Below, one piece after another: positions 8,335 through 17,425 of a stretch of 37,742 nt of DNA (positions are counted from its first letter, which is position 1; every line of letters begins with the position of its first letter). Made by a program: the position numbers and the translations under genes. The notes beneath the pieces were generated by a model, which was not told the DNA's origin, searched no databases, and was given only the letters and a program-made list of their open reading frames with translations. Location of the stretch: assembly GCA_947573965.1 (NCBI GenBank), contig CANPHV010000003.1:1-37742 (forward strand). Reading direction: 5' to 3'. Source of the stretch: an uncultured Clostridium sp. GTDB lineage: Bacteria; Bacillota; Clostridia; TANB77; CAG-508.

Positions 8335-10821
8335 TTATGTATTGTTAGATGTATTACTTTTGTCAGAATTATTACTATTGACAGCATTTCCTTGCGAATT
8401 CGAGTTACTAGTTTCATTTGTGTTATTATTAGTAGTATTACTGGTATTCGTATTATTGGTTTTATTATTCGATGGCATATTTGTATTTACATTGTTGGTG
8501 CTAGGTGTTGTTGTATTATTAGTAATTGAATTAGTATGAGTGGTTGTATTATTTTGAGTTGTATGGTTGTTTTCTTGATTTGTTGGTAATACTTGTTGAG
8601 GGTCTTCGGCGTCAATATCATGTGTAATTCCTTGTATAATTTCTTCTACTTTATTTTGTACTGGTTTGGTTGTATTTTCTTCTAACGCGGTTCCTGCGTG
8701 TTTGTCACATAATGCTGGCAAAGTATTTCTTAAAAAATATTCTGTATAAGTATTAGCGCATCCCGTTGTTGCTCTTTTTCCTGTTTCCGCACAAATGGTA
8801 CAACTTGAAACACTATTTGGTTTTTGAAAAGTAGCACTATTTAAACCAGCATGAATTCTTGACATGACATTTGCCCATAATAGTCCAGCAGGATTTCTTT
8901 TATTAAATTCTATGGATTCATTTTCATCATAACCATACCAAGTTACAGCAGTGTAATAAGGAGTAAAACCACAAAGCCATCTATCATAGTTTTTATCTGT
9001 AGTTCCTGTTTTAGCTGCCACGTCTACACCTGTTATTTTACAATAGGTTGCTGTTCCTTTTTGACCAACTACTGGTTGTGTTAATATATTTTTTACGATA
9101 TAAGCTACTTCTTTTGATACTACTCTTTTTTTCTTTTGTTTTGTTTTTACTATCGTTTTTCCCGTTTCATCATTAATTAATGTGTAAAAAGTAGGTTCAA
9201 TATATTCTCCATCATTTGCTATCATGCTATATGCTCCTGCCATTTCTAATGGGCTTATTCCCTTTTGTAAGCCTCCTAAAGATAATACTAGCGTTTCATC
9301 TTCTTTGGTGAGTGTGCTAATTCCCATCCTTTTTAAATAGGCAATTGAATTTTGTGGTTTTAATTCTTCCATAATCTCTACAAATGGTATATTTTGAGAA
9401 GACTCAACGGCTCTTCTAACTGTTACTTTTCCAAGTGGTGGATTGTAATCGGTTGGATGATAGCCTTCTGGGAAGTCACGTTCTGTGTCATCATAAATAG
9501 AAGAAGCTGTGATAATTTTTTTATCAATGGCTGGTATCAAGACAGAAAGAGGCTTAATGGAAGAACCTGTTTGCCTAACACTTTGGGTAGCTCTATTTAG
9601 AGACCTTGCCTTTGTCTTCTCTCCTAATCCTCCAGTGCATCCAACAACCTGTCCTGTTTTATGGTCAATAATAACCATAGCAGCTTGGGAGGAATTGCCA
9701 TCTTCTTTTTTGGATGGTTTGCTGTATTTACTTTTTTCAAATTCTGCTTCTGTTTGCTTTTGTATTTTTGAGTCTTGCGTTCCATAAATGGTTAATCCTG
9801 CCATATTAATGTAATTAGTGGCAAAGCTTTTAGAGATATTGTATTTTTTAGCAATATCCTCCGTTATTTCTAAAATCAAAGCATCTGTATGGTAAGAATA
9901 AACAGCATCTTTTGACTTGATTTCTCCTTTTTTGAAGGAAAGTCCTTGTTCTGTTTTGCTAATTGCTGTATTATATTCTTCTTGATTAATATAATTTAAT
10001 TCTAACATTTTAGAAAGAACAGTTTTGGTTCGTTTTGTGATTTTTTCTTCATTTTCCTTCTTTTCAAAAGGATTGTATGAATTTGGAGAATGGTTTAATC
10101 CTGCTAAAAAAGCACACTCTTCTAGTTCTAGGTCTTTGGCAGATTTACCAAAATAGTATTGGGCTCCTGTTTCTACCCCATACATATTAGGACCAACATA
10201 AATAATGTTTAAATAAGCTTCTAATATTTCATCTTTAGATAAGCAAGTTTCTAATTGCCATGCTTTCCACCATTCTTTTACTTTTCTTGTAATACTATCT
10301 GTTGAGTCCCCTGTTAGGTTCTTTACTAATTGTTGCGTGATGGTACTTCCTCCATAAGAAGATTTTCCAAAATGTGTAATATAAGAAACAATGGCTCCTC
10401 CTGTTCTTTTAATGTCCACTCCTCCATGAGAATAGAAACGTTCGTCTTCAATAGCAACATAAGCATTTTTCAAATTATTTGGCATGTTAGAAGATGCTAT
10501 GGTTTCATTTTTTCTTTCACAACCTAATTGTGCAATTTCATTTTTATCCATATCTAACACAATGGAATTTTGATTTATTAGCATTTCCTTGGCTAGTGTT
10601 TTCCATTGGTGTGCTGAAATTCCTAAAGAAATTGCTACCAATAAAATGAGAATTACTAAAAATATTAAGATTGCCTTTTTTATTTTGCTTTTTTGTTTTT
10701 TCTTCCTTTTTCTTTTTTTCTTGTTACTTCTTTTTAGAGGTTCATCAATTTCTTCTAGCTTTTTATTTTTTCGAAAGGCTTTGGGCACATATTCTTCCTC
10801 TACTATTTTTTTACGAGGCAC
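8335..10821 (-). CDS. Class A penicillin-binding protein (transglycosylase/transpeptidase)
   Basis: A bifunctional peptidoglycan synthase of the PBP1A type. Using the GTG at 10821, it has a basic cytoplasmic end (about 1-48), a membrane helix (about 49-69), a GT51 transglycosylase domain with AIEDERFYSHGG (Glu near 125) and GGSTITQQLVKN, and a transpeptidase domain with the SSIK active-site motif (near 420), SSQN and AAKTGTT. A cysteine-containing segment (SSCTICAETGK) and an Asn/Thr/Ser-rich tail of about 100 residues end the protein. A TTG at 10881 and an ATG at 10857 give longer frames, but the promoter lies over both, so a GTG start (10821, or 10830) is favoured; AAAGGA is 12 nt upstream of 10821. 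The low-complexity tail resembles that of the LPKTG protein at 27.4 kb. Confidence 0.95.
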   Translation of the reverse strand: MPRKKIVEEEYVPKAFRKNKKLEEIDEPLKRSNKKKRKRKKKQKSKIKKAILIFLVILILLVAISLGISAHQWKTLAKEMLINQNSIVLDMDKNEIAQLGCERKNETIASSNMPNNLKNAYVAIEDERFYSHGGVDIKRTGGAIVSYITHFGKSSYGGSTITQQLVKNLTGDSTDSITRKVKEWWKAWQLETCLSKDEILEAYLNIIYVGPNMYGVETGAQYYFGKSAKDLELEECAFLAGLNHSPNSYNPFEKKENEEKITKRTKTVLSKMLELNYINQEEYNTAISKTEQGLSFKKGEIKSKDAVYSYHTDALILEITEDIAKKYNISKSFATNYINMAGLTIYGTQDSKIQKQTEAEFEKSKYSKPSKKEDGNSSQAAMVIIDHKTGQVVGCTGGLGEKTKARSLNRATQSVRQTGSSIKPLSVLIPAIDKKIITASSIYDDTERDFPEGYHPTDYNPPLGKVTVRRAVESSQNIPFVEIMEELKPQNSIAYLKRMGISTLTKEDETLVLSLGGLQKGISPLEMAGAYSMIANDGEYIEPTFYTLINDETGKTIVKTKQKKKRVVSKEVAYIVKNILTQPVVGQKGTATYCKITGVDVAAKTGTTDKNYDRWLCGFTPYYTAVTWYGYDENESIEFNKRNPAGLLWANVMSRIHAGLNSATFQKPNSVSSCTICAETGKRATTGCANTYTEYFLRNTLPALCDKHAGTALEENTTKPVQNKVEEIIQGITHDIDAEDPQQVLPTNQENNHTTQNNTTTHTNSITNNTTTPSTNNVNTNMPSNNKTNNTNTSNTTNNNTNETSNSNSQGNAVNSNNSDKSNTSNNT

Positions 10822-10852
10822 TAAAATCACTTTCCTTTCTGTGTTTTTCTGT

Positions 10853-10881
10853 ATCATAGCATAAAAAGAAGGAATTAGCAA
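10853..10881 (-). promoter_or_regulatory. Sigma-A promoter of the penicillin-binding protein gene
   Basis: Minus strand TTGCTA (10876-10881), 17-bp spacer, TATGAT (10853-10858). Transcription would begin near 10846, which rules out the longer translation starts. Confidence 0.6.
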
Positions 10882-10920
10882 CCATACATATAAGTAGTAC
10901 TTTTCGCATAAGATAACAAT

Positions 10921-12252
10921 ATGAAAATAGAAAAAATAGAAACTAATTTTAAAAGAAACTTATACTTAAAATCTTCTTTGGTAGAACCTTCTCTTGTCAA
11001 CAAAACACCTGAAAATCAAGTAGTGCGAATTAATCCTGAACTTACTTTTCAGGAATTCTTAGGTTTTGGAGGGGCACTAACAGAAAGTTCTTGTTATTTA
11101 TTAAGTAAATTAAAGCCAGAGATTAGAAATCAAATTTTGGAAGAATACTTTGCAAAAGACAAACTAAATTATCAATTTGCAAGACTTTCCATTGGTAGTT
11201 GTGACTTCTCTTTAAATAGTTACTCGTATTCATACGAAAATGACTTATCAGACTTTTCCATTGAGCGAGACAATAAATATGTTATCCCGATTATCCAATT
11301 GGCTCAAAAGCAAAATCCTTCGCTTAAGTTTCTTGCTTCTCCTTGGTCTCCCCCTGCTTTTATGAAAGATAATCATCACTTATATAGAGGTGGGAAACTG
11401 CTTCCCAAGTATCGAAAATTATGGTGTAATTATCTTGTTTCTTATGTTAAAAGCTATTTAAAGTATGGAATTCCTATTACTTATATGACAATTCAAAATG
11501 AACCACAAGCAAAACAAATATGGGAATCGTGTTTATATTCTTCTTCAGAAGAAGCAGAACTATTAAAGAATTACCTATTCCCTATCTTTCAAAAAAATAA
11601 TCTTTCGACTGAGTTCTTTATTTGGGACCACAATAAGGATAGGATATTAGAAAGAAATATAGAAACTCTAATTGATTATCATGCTCTTTCTTTTACCAAA
11701 GGTATTGCTTTTCATTGGTACACTGGTGGTCATTTTGATAGTTTAGAGAGGCTAGCACACCTCTTCCCTACTCTTTTACTATTTCATACTGAAGGTTGTA
11801 CTGGCTATTCTCATTTTAAACCACAAGATGAACTTTCCAATAGCGAAATGTATGCTTATGAGATAATAGAAGATTTTAATCACGGAACCAATGCTTTTAT
11901 TGATTGGAATATTGTTTTAGATTACAAAGGTGGACCCAATCATGTTAAAAATTATTGTAATAGTCTTATAATGTTAACGAAAAAAAACGATAATTTTATT
12001 AAGACGCCTGCCTTTTATTATGTTTCACATTTTGCTAAATTTATGAAACCTAAGGCTAAAAGAATTCATGTAAACAAGTTTTCTGAAAATATTTCAACAG
12101 TAGCCTTTAAAAATCCTGACAAAAGTGTTATGATAGTATTGTTAAATAAAACAGATAAAAATATAGAATACAATTTGTGCTATCAAGATTTTGTGTTTCA
12201 TGATAATTTAGATAGCCATGCCATTGTAACTTTAATCTATCAAGATAAATAA
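10921..12252 (+). CDS. GH30 family glycoside hydrolase
   Basis: A 443-residue (beta/alpha)8 glycosidase related to glucosylceramidases and beta-1,6-glucanases. Family landmarks are GFGGALTES near the N-terminus, LASPWSPPAFMK (138-149), the acid/base Glu194 in TIQNEPQ and the nucleophile Glu291 in LFHTEGC. A C-terminal beta-sandwich (about 385-443) completes the fold. There is no signal peptide, so the enzyme should be cytoplasmic and probably acts on imported glycosides. No convincing ribosome site precedes the ATG, which is unusual here. The gene diverges from the penicillin-binding protein gene and is followed after 18 bp by the recombinase. The natural substrate cannot be told from sequence. 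Confidence 0.9.
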   Translation: MKIEKIETNFKRNLYLKSSLVEPSLVNKTPENQVVRINPELTFQEFLGFGGALTESSCYLLSKLKPEIRNQILEEYFAKDKLNYQFARLSIGSCDFSLNSYSYSYENDLSDFSIERDNKYVIPIIQLAQKQNPSLKFLASPWSPPAFMKDNHHLYRGGKLLPKYRKLWCNYLVSYVKSYLKYGIPITYMTIQNEPQAKQIWESCLYSSSEEAELLKNYLFPIFQKNNLSTEFFIWDHNKDRILERNIETLIDYHALSFTKGIAFHWYTGGHFDSLERLAHLFPTLLLFHTEGCTGYSHFKPQDELSNSEMYAYEIIEDFNHGTNAFIDWNIVLDYKGGPNHVKNYCNSLIMLTKKNDNFIKTPAFYYVSHFAKFMKPKAKRIHVNKFSENISTVAFKNPDKSVMIVLLNKTDKNIEYNLCYQDFVFHDNLDSHAIVTLIYQDK

Positions 12253-12270
12253 TACGAAAGGATGATACAC

Positions 12271-13254
12271 ATGATAAGCCGAGAAGATAACCCAGAGTTT
12301 TTGAATTCTTTTTTAGATTATTCTATTACCATTTTAAATAAATCGCCTAATAGCATTAAAGAATATAACTACGATTTGGCTATGTTTTTAAAATTTATTA
12401 AGATACATTTTAATTTAACAAAAGAAACCGATTTTAAGGAAATCCAAATAAAGGATATGACACTTGACACGATTAAGAAAATTACATTAGATGATATTCA
12501 TGCTTTTATTTCCTTTTTAACTAGGGAATTTAAAAGCAAAGCAACTACAAGAGCGAGAAAAATATCAACCATACGTATTTTCTTTAAATATTTAAGTCGA
12601 AAGGCTAATTTGATTGAGGTAAACCCTGCACAAGATTTAGAAACACCAAAATTAGATAAGCGTTTACCAAAATATCTTTCTTTAGAAGATAGCAAAAAAT
12701 TACTTGATATTACAGCCAATGAAGACAACAGAAATTCCGAAAGAGATTATGCGATTATTACTTTGTTTTTAAATTGTGGTATGCGTCTTTCTGAATTAGT
12801 TGGCATTAATTTACAAGATATTGATTTTGGAGAGTGCAAACTAAATGTGATTGGTAAAGGTAACAAAGAAAGAACTATTTATTTGAATAGAGCTTGTATG
12901 AGGGCAATTGCAGATTACTTAGAAGTACGCCCTAAAGAAGGTATTAAACATGATAAGAAATTTTCTGAAAAAGCACTTTTTTTAAGTGAAAGGCGAACTA
13001 GAATTAGTAACCGAACCGTTGAAAATGTTGTTACGAAACAATTACAAGCCGCAGGCTTAGATACCAAAAAATATTCTGTTCATAAATTAAGACACACTGC
13101 TGCTACTTTAATGTATCAATATGGTCAAGTCGATATTAGAGCTTTGCAAGAATTATTAGGTCATGAAAGTATTGCTACTACTGAAATTTATACTCATGTT
13201 AGCAATGACCAAGTTCGCAATGCTGTAGAAAGCAATCCTTTGGCTAATTTATAG
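12271..13254 (+). CDS. xerC: Tyrosine recombinase of the XerC/XerD type
   Basis: A site-specific recombinase of the kind that resolves chromosome dimers at dif. It has an N-terminal SAM-like core-binding domain (about 5-110) and a catalytic domain with all active-site residues visible: Arg172 in NCGMRLSEL, Lys196 in GKGNKER, His271 and Arg274 in HKLRHTA, His298 in LLGHES and nucleophile Tyr307 in TTEIYTHV. The ATG at 12271 is used because the ATG at 12262 is part of the AAAGGA ribosome site. At 327 residues it is of normal length and not phage-like. It is convergent with the LysM gene; a XerC-type gene next to a YneA-like gene fits an SOS/chromosome-segregation neighbourhood. XerC and XerD cannot be separated with certainty. 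Confidence 0.93.
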   Translation: MISREDNPEFLNSFLDYSITILNKSPNSIKEYNYDLAMFLKFIKIHFNLTKETDFKEIQIKDMTLDTIKKITLDDIHAFISFLTREFKSKATTRARKISTIRIFFKYLSRKANLIEVNPAQDLETPKLDKRLPKYLSLEDSKKLLDITANEDNRNSERDYAIITLFLNCGMRLSELVGINLQDIDFGECKLNVIGKGNKERTIYLNRACMRAIADYLEVRPKEGIKHDKKFSEKALFLSERRTRISNRTVENVVTKQLQAAGLDTKKYSVHKLRHTAATLMYQYGQVDIRALQELLGHESIATTEIYTHVSNDQVRNAVESNPLANL

Positions 13255-13260
13255 ATTATC

Positions 13261-13291
13261 GGTTCCTCCCTTTAATAGGAGGAGCCTTTTT
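13261..13291 (+). terminator. Terminator after the recombinase
   Basis: A 9-bp stem (GGTTCCTCC at 13261-13269 with GGAGGAGCC at 13278-13286, one G-U pair) followed by five T. Confidence 0.85.
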
Positions 13292-13595
13292 ATAGATTTG
13301 GAATTATGATTTTTTGTCCAATTTCTAAATTGTCGTTTGTGATATGGTTTAATTGTCTAATTTCATACATAACTTCTCGAATGTCTTTGTTTTTATAGTA
13401 TTCATTTTGATTAACTTCTTGCTCTGCAATAGACCATAAGGTATCTCCTTTTAGAACATAGTCTTCTTTATACCCTATTTCTGTTTTTGAATAAGTGGTT
13501 GTTGTTATCAGTCCTAATACAATTAGGATTACAAGCCCAATTAGCATCATCATACTTCTTAGAAATTTCTTTTTATTTACAATTTTCATTTTCAT
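13290..13595 (-). CDS. Membrane-anchored LysM protein, YneA-like
   Basis: A 101-residue protein with a basic N-terminus, one membrane helix (about 13-31) and a C-terminal LysM domain (about 47-100) running from DYVLKGDTLWSIAEQE to LEIGQKIIIPNL. This is the size and architecture of YneA, the SOS-induced cell division suppressor of Bacillus. AAGGAG lies 8 nt upstream of the ATG at 13595; the longer frame to 13655 overlaps the promoter and is rejected. The gene has a consensus promoter surrounded by inverted GAACAT half-sites. Assignment to YneA rests on architecture and context, since LysM proteins of this size can have other roles. Confidence 0.8.
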   Translation of the reverse strand: MKMKIVNKKKFLRSMMMLIGLVILIVLGLITTTTYSKTEIGYKEDYVLKGDTLWSIAEQEVNQNEYYKNKDIREVMYEIRQLNHITNDNLEIGQKIIIPNL

Positions 13596-13640
13596 AATAA
13601 TTATCTCCTTTTTTAGAAACTTTGTTCGTTTGATGAGGTA

Positions 13641-13693
13641 ATTATATACGAACATTTTTTCTTTGTCAATACTTTTTTCAAAAAAATGTTCGT
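13641..13693 (-). promoter_or_regulatory. Consensus promoter with inverted ACGAACAT half-sites
   Basis: Minus strand TTGACA (13664-13669), 17-bp spacer and TATAAT (13641-13646), a perfect sigma-A promoter. A 13-bp perfect inverted repeat (ACGAACATTTTTT at 13648-13660, complement at 13681-13693) brackets the -35 box. A third CGAAC half-site lies just downstream (13624-13628). The half-sites match those of Firmicutes LexA boxes, but the spacing of no pair fits the usual CGAAC-N4-GTTCG form, so LexA control is only a possibility. Confidence 0.65.
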
Positions 13694-13725
13694 TTTTTTT
13701 TAAATCTTAGGTTCGCCTTTTATTT

Positions 13726-14503
13726 CTATTTCTCAAATATTTTTTTATAATATGGTTCTATCTCTGGTAGCAGGCCATCTAGGTAGATAATATTATGATG
13801 GATATCTTCTATTTTCATATTCGGAAAAGTCTTAATCATTTTTTCGTTGTCCCAATAATTGTTAATAAAATTGGTTAGTCCTTCTTTCCTTTGAATTTTT
13901 TGATATGCCTCTTCCCTTTTTTCAAAATCTACCACTTCTATGTTTTTTTCAATTACCATCCTTGTGATAAAGACATCTTGCGCATAACAAGTTGCAATAC
14001 AGTCTAAAAGCAAAAATATCATAAGGAAGGATAAACAAGCTTTTATTATTTTTCTTGGGATTTTATTAGCTATTTTTTCTAATATTCTATCTAAAAGAGG
14101 TTGGAATTTTCGTATCAAGAAAATAGTTAAAATCCCCCAAAATACAGAGTATAATAAGCAAACTCTTCCATTTATATTTAAAATGTTATTGCTGTAATCC
14201 CACCATTTAGCATGCATTATAACCTCTACTAAGAAGCTTGTTAAATATTCTGTAATGGTTCCTACCACATATCCACCGAAGAAAAGAGTAATATTGTTGT
14301 GTTTAAAATATTGTGATGCAACAAGGATAAGGACAGCCCCTACGCCATAAATTCCGTAGAAATGGTCCATACAAATAGCTTTGTCTACATTGCCATAATC
14401 CTGTAGTCACTATGCCAAATATTGTTTCTATTACATATCCTAAAAAGCTATAAATGATAAAATAGGAAAATAATTTCCATTGATTGATTGTTGTTTTATC
14501 CAT
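13726..14503 (-). pseudogene. CmpB/DUF1113-type membrane protein gene with a +1 frameshift
   Basis: Two frames join into one protein of about 258 residues of the 'putative ABC-transporter type IV' (CmpB) family, with several membrane helices. The first frame (14503 down to about 14356) gives FSYFIIYSFLGYVIETIFG and SYLYGPF; the second continues GIYGVGAVLIL without a gap. One extra base in the run TCCG near 14356 accounts for the break. Its ATG has an AAAGGAGGG site, and it begins 13 bp after the spoVFB stop, so the two form one operon. Either the gene is inactive or the base is a sequencing error; removal of a single base restores the whole protein. Confidence 0.75.
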
Positions 14504-14515
14504 CTATTCCCTCCT

Positions 14516-15096
14516 TTATAGCAAAATTGGACTAATTTGTTCTCCATCTAAAGCATATTCTATGGTTCGAATTAAGGAGTCAAAATCAAAGACAATAGAC
14601 CTTGGTTTTGTAATCGGATTATCTTGTCTAAAGGGTACAAAATAATAATTTCTACGATTTAATAATCTTCCTAAATTTTCTGCATTACCACTTAAACCAT
14701 TATTAGTAGAAGGTGCAATTACTAAAGGAAATCCGATTTCTTAAATGAGATTTTGCAGCCATCGTTGCAGGGGTGTCGATGATATCACATGCCAATTTTG
14801 ACATGGTATTTCCGTGAGCATGGTGCAATGACCATAACGTCTGTCATTTTTTTAGGTCCAATTGGCTCTGCGTCTTGGATGGTATGAATTATTTTTTTGC
14901 CAGTTATGTTCTCAATTTGGTCAATAAAGTCTTGTGCCTTCCCAAATTTGGTATCCAAAGAATAGCTATTATAAGACATGATAGGTATAATTTCTGCGCC
15001 TCTATCGATTAGCTCTTTCATTTTAGGTATGGTTTTACTAAAGGTACAAAAAGAGCCAGTTAATACAAATCCTATTTTTTTGTTTTTCACTTCCAA
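14516..15096 (-). pseudogene. spoVFB: Dipicolinate synthase subunit B gene with two +1 frameshifts
   Basis: Subunit B of dipicolinate synthase makes dipicolinic acid, the calcium chelator of the spore core, from dihydrodipicolinate. The first frame reads KIGFVLTGSFCTF (flavoprotein-like start), the motif AEPIGPKK and MVIAPCS. The expected continuation GNTMSKLACDIIDTPATM is in another frame, and the segment from FPLVIAPSTNNGLSGN to the end (IEYALDGEQISPILL) is in a third. Each break is one extra base, near 14814 and 14735. With both removed, the protein is full length (about 192 residues). The start is TTG at 15096 behind an AGGAGG site. Subunit A (spoVFA), usually adjacent, is not in this window. 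Confidence 0.82.
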
Positions 15097-15165
15097 AATT
15101 TATCTTTCCTCCTTTCATATCATATTTATATATAATATGAAATTATGTAAATTTTGAAAGTTATT

Positions 15166-17409
15166 TTATTTATTTTTTATAAAATATTTTTCAAATTCTT
15201 CTTTTGTGATTGGCTTTGAATAGTAATAGCCTTGGATGATATCACAACCAATTCTTCTTACAAATTCCATTTGTTCTTTGTTTTCAACCCCTTCTACAAT
15301 GGTTCTTATTCCTAAACGTTCTGCCATAAACATAATATAGTTTATCATATTGTCATCTGTTTGCAAGTCTGCTTTATCGACAAAAGCTTTATCAATTTTT
15401 ATAATATCGATTGGCATATTTTGCAACATACTTAAAGAAGAATATCCTGTTCCAAAATCATCAATAGATAGCATAAATCCTTGTTTTTTAATATAATTCA
15501 TTACTTTTAAGATATCAATATTAGAATCTATGGTTGCACTTTCTGTAATTTCTAAATCTATGCTACTAGTTTCTATATTGTATTTTTTACAAATTTCTGC
15601 ATATTTATTGATGAAGTTTTCTTCCACAAAGTGTTCTTTTGATACGTTGATGGAAATGGTTGGTATATAGTCATACTTTTCACGCCAATTAGCTAAATCT
15701 TTACATACTTGTTCGAAAATATACAGGTCTAATTTTAGAATAAATTTATTTTTTTCAAACAAAGGTATAAATTTGCTTGGTGAAATTATCTCGCCTTTTC
15801 TACACCAACGTATTAGCGCTTCTGCTCCAGACATCTTTTCATTGCTAGTAAAAGTTTTAGGTTGATAGATAACGGTAAATTCCTGATGATTTAACGCTTC
15901 CTCCATGCAAGCTTCTATTTCTTGTTCAATCATTAACTCTTTTTCTAGTCTTTCATCAAATAAATAAAAATTACTATGATATTGGCCTTTTATTTGCGCT
16001 CGTGCCATATAAGATTTATCTAAAATTTTATTGATATCTGTATCTTGTAATTTTATAGTATAAGCGCCAATTGCTAAATTCAAATGAACATTAATATCTC
16101 TTATTGTTACATAGGAAAGTTCTCGATATATCTTGTCTAGTAATTGAGAAACTTGCTTTTTATAAGTAAAAATAGTAGCAAAAATGTCATTAGAAATTCT
16201 ACAAGTGATGTTATCTGCTGGTAAAATAGCAACTAACTTTTTGCCTAATGTTTCTAGTATCTCGTTACAAAATTCATAACCATACAAATTATTTAAGGCT
16301 TTAAATTTGTTGATATCAAGTGTTACAACATATTCATTTTTATTGGTATGATTCTGTAAATAGATAGTTCCATTTTCTTTGAAGAAGGCTTCATTTCCAA
16401 GTAAGGTTACAGAGTCAATATAGGCTACTTTATATAATTTACGATTTTGCTTTTGGTTCGAAAAGTCAATATAGATAGTAATTGCTATTATGACTAAATT
16501 AACCAATAAACAAAGTCCAAGAGAAATGACAACTAATCGTATTAATTCACTAGCAATGGTGTCATCTGCCGCAGTAGTTACAACATACCAGTCATTGATA
16601 TTAACTTTTTCATAATGAATAAAATAGGTATCTTCTCCTAATTTTGCATCTAAAGTTCCTGTTTGTTTATTCTTGATGGCTTTTGCCATTTTATCAATTT
16701 TTTGTTTTTCTTTGTCTGTGGTTGGTGTATATTTATTTTTAATGTAATCATAGATATTCGCATTGCTTTCTTTAATGTTGTTAAAGGAGTCAATTAAAAC
16801 GGTTCCATCATTATTAATTAAGTAGGTTCCACCTTTTCCAAATAGTCTTCTTAATAAAATTTCTTGATAGTCTGCTGTGTTGATGGTCGCCATTAATACT
16901 TTTTCTTCGCCTTTTAAGGTAAAGGTTTTGGAATAAATGTTTACTTGGTTATCAGAAACAGTACTTGGTCTATTTTCTGATACATATACTTCTTGTTGCT
17001 CAAAGAATTCTTGCATATTAGGATAATTACTTACAACATGTCCATCACTAGTCGTCCCATTTCCTTGCTTGTCAAGAATAACTAGCCTAGTAAAATGGTA
17101 GTTTTCTAGGTCTATGACAAAACGGTCAAAGATTTCTTCTGGTGTTTCAAAGTATCCTCTGTCGATAGATTCTACCATTATTTGAACAAAATTTTTCTGT
17201 TGTGTTATAGATTGATTTAATTGTGTTGCTGTTTGTTGACTTAGTTCTTTTATGTTTTGATAAACATTTTGATAGATTAATTCTTTTACATATCCTACAT
17301 AAAAATAAGATAGAACTAGTATTACTAAAAAGACTAGTAATATCCATGTAATATTTAATTTGTATGGCTTTTCTTGGATGTATGCGGTTTCTTGTTTTTT
17401 TCTTTTCAT
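15166..17409 (-). CDS. Membrane c-di-GMP phosphodiesterase: Cache, degenerate GGDEF and EAL
   Basis: A 747-residue signalling protein. Two membrane helices (about 20-40 and 291-315) flank an extracytoplasmic dCache-like sensor domain. The GGDEF domain (about 325-485) has SNDIF at 406-410 in place of the catalytic GGDEF, so cyclase activity is not expected. The EAL domain (about 490-740) is intact: EAL at 530-532, EITES near 620, DDFGTGYSSL at 650-659, KIDKAF, EGVEN and QGYYYSKP. It should hydrolyse c-di-GMP, with the degenerate GGDEF perhaps binding GTP as a regulator. AGAGGTGA precedes the ATG. It starts 16 bp after the HAD gene stop and is probably cotranscribed with the hydrolase cluster. 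Confidence 0.93.
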   Translation of the reverse strand: MKRKKQETAYIQEKPYKLNITWILLVFLVILVLSYFYVGYVKELIYQNVYQNIKELSQQTATQLNQSITQQKNFVQIMVESIDRGYFETPEEIFDRFVIDLENYHFTRLVILDKQGNGTTSDGHVVSNYPNMQEFFEQQEVYVSENRPSTVSDNQVNIYSKTFTLKGEEKVLMATINTADYQEILLRRLFGKGGTYLINNDGTVLIDSFNNIKESNANIYDYIKNKYTPTTDKEKQKIDKMAKAIKNKQTGTLDAKLGEDTYFIHYEKVNINDWYVVTTAADDTIASELIRLVVISLGLCLLVNLVIIAITIYIDFSNQKQNRKLYKVAYIDSVTLLGNEAFFKENGTIYLQNHTNKNEYVVTLDINKFKALNNLYGYEFCNEILETLGKKLVAILPADNITCRISNDIFATIFTYKKQVSQLLDKIYRELSYVTIRDINVHLNLAIGAYTIKLQDTDINKILDKSYMARAQIKGQYHSNFYLFDERLEKELMIEQEIEACMEEALNHQEFTVIYQPKTFTSNEKMSGAEALIRWCRKGEIISPSKFIPLFEKNKFILKLDLYIFEQVCKDLANWREKYDYIPTISINVSKEHFVEENFINKYAEICKKYNIETSSIDLEITESATIDSNIDILKVMNYIKKQGFMLSIDDFGTGYSSLSMLQNMPIDIIKIDKAFVDKADLQTDDNMINYIMFMAERLGIRTIVEGVENKEQMEFVRRIGCDIIQGYYYSKPITKEEFEKYFIKNK

Positions 17410-17425
17410 ATTTCACCTCTATTTT

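Noticed and set aside
8342-8539. Plus-strand frame rich in Leu and Val
   Set aside because: It is the complement of the Asn/Thr-rich tail of the penicillin-binding protein; no ribosome site or promoter.
13621-13640. A standard LexA box CGAAC-N4-GTTCG or GTTYC in the YneA-like gene leader
   Set aside because: The CGAACAAAGTTTC sequence on the minus strand has only three bases between half-sites, one too few for the Bacillus consensus, so it is not called as a LexA box.
14303-14503. A separate 66-residue membrane protein gene
   Set aside because: It is the first part of the CmpB-type gene before its frameshift; the second half continues the same protein in the next frame.
14356-14814. Programmed ribosomal frameshifting
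   Set aside because: None of the three sites has a classic slippery run with a following stem-loop, and two sites in one gene would be exceptional.
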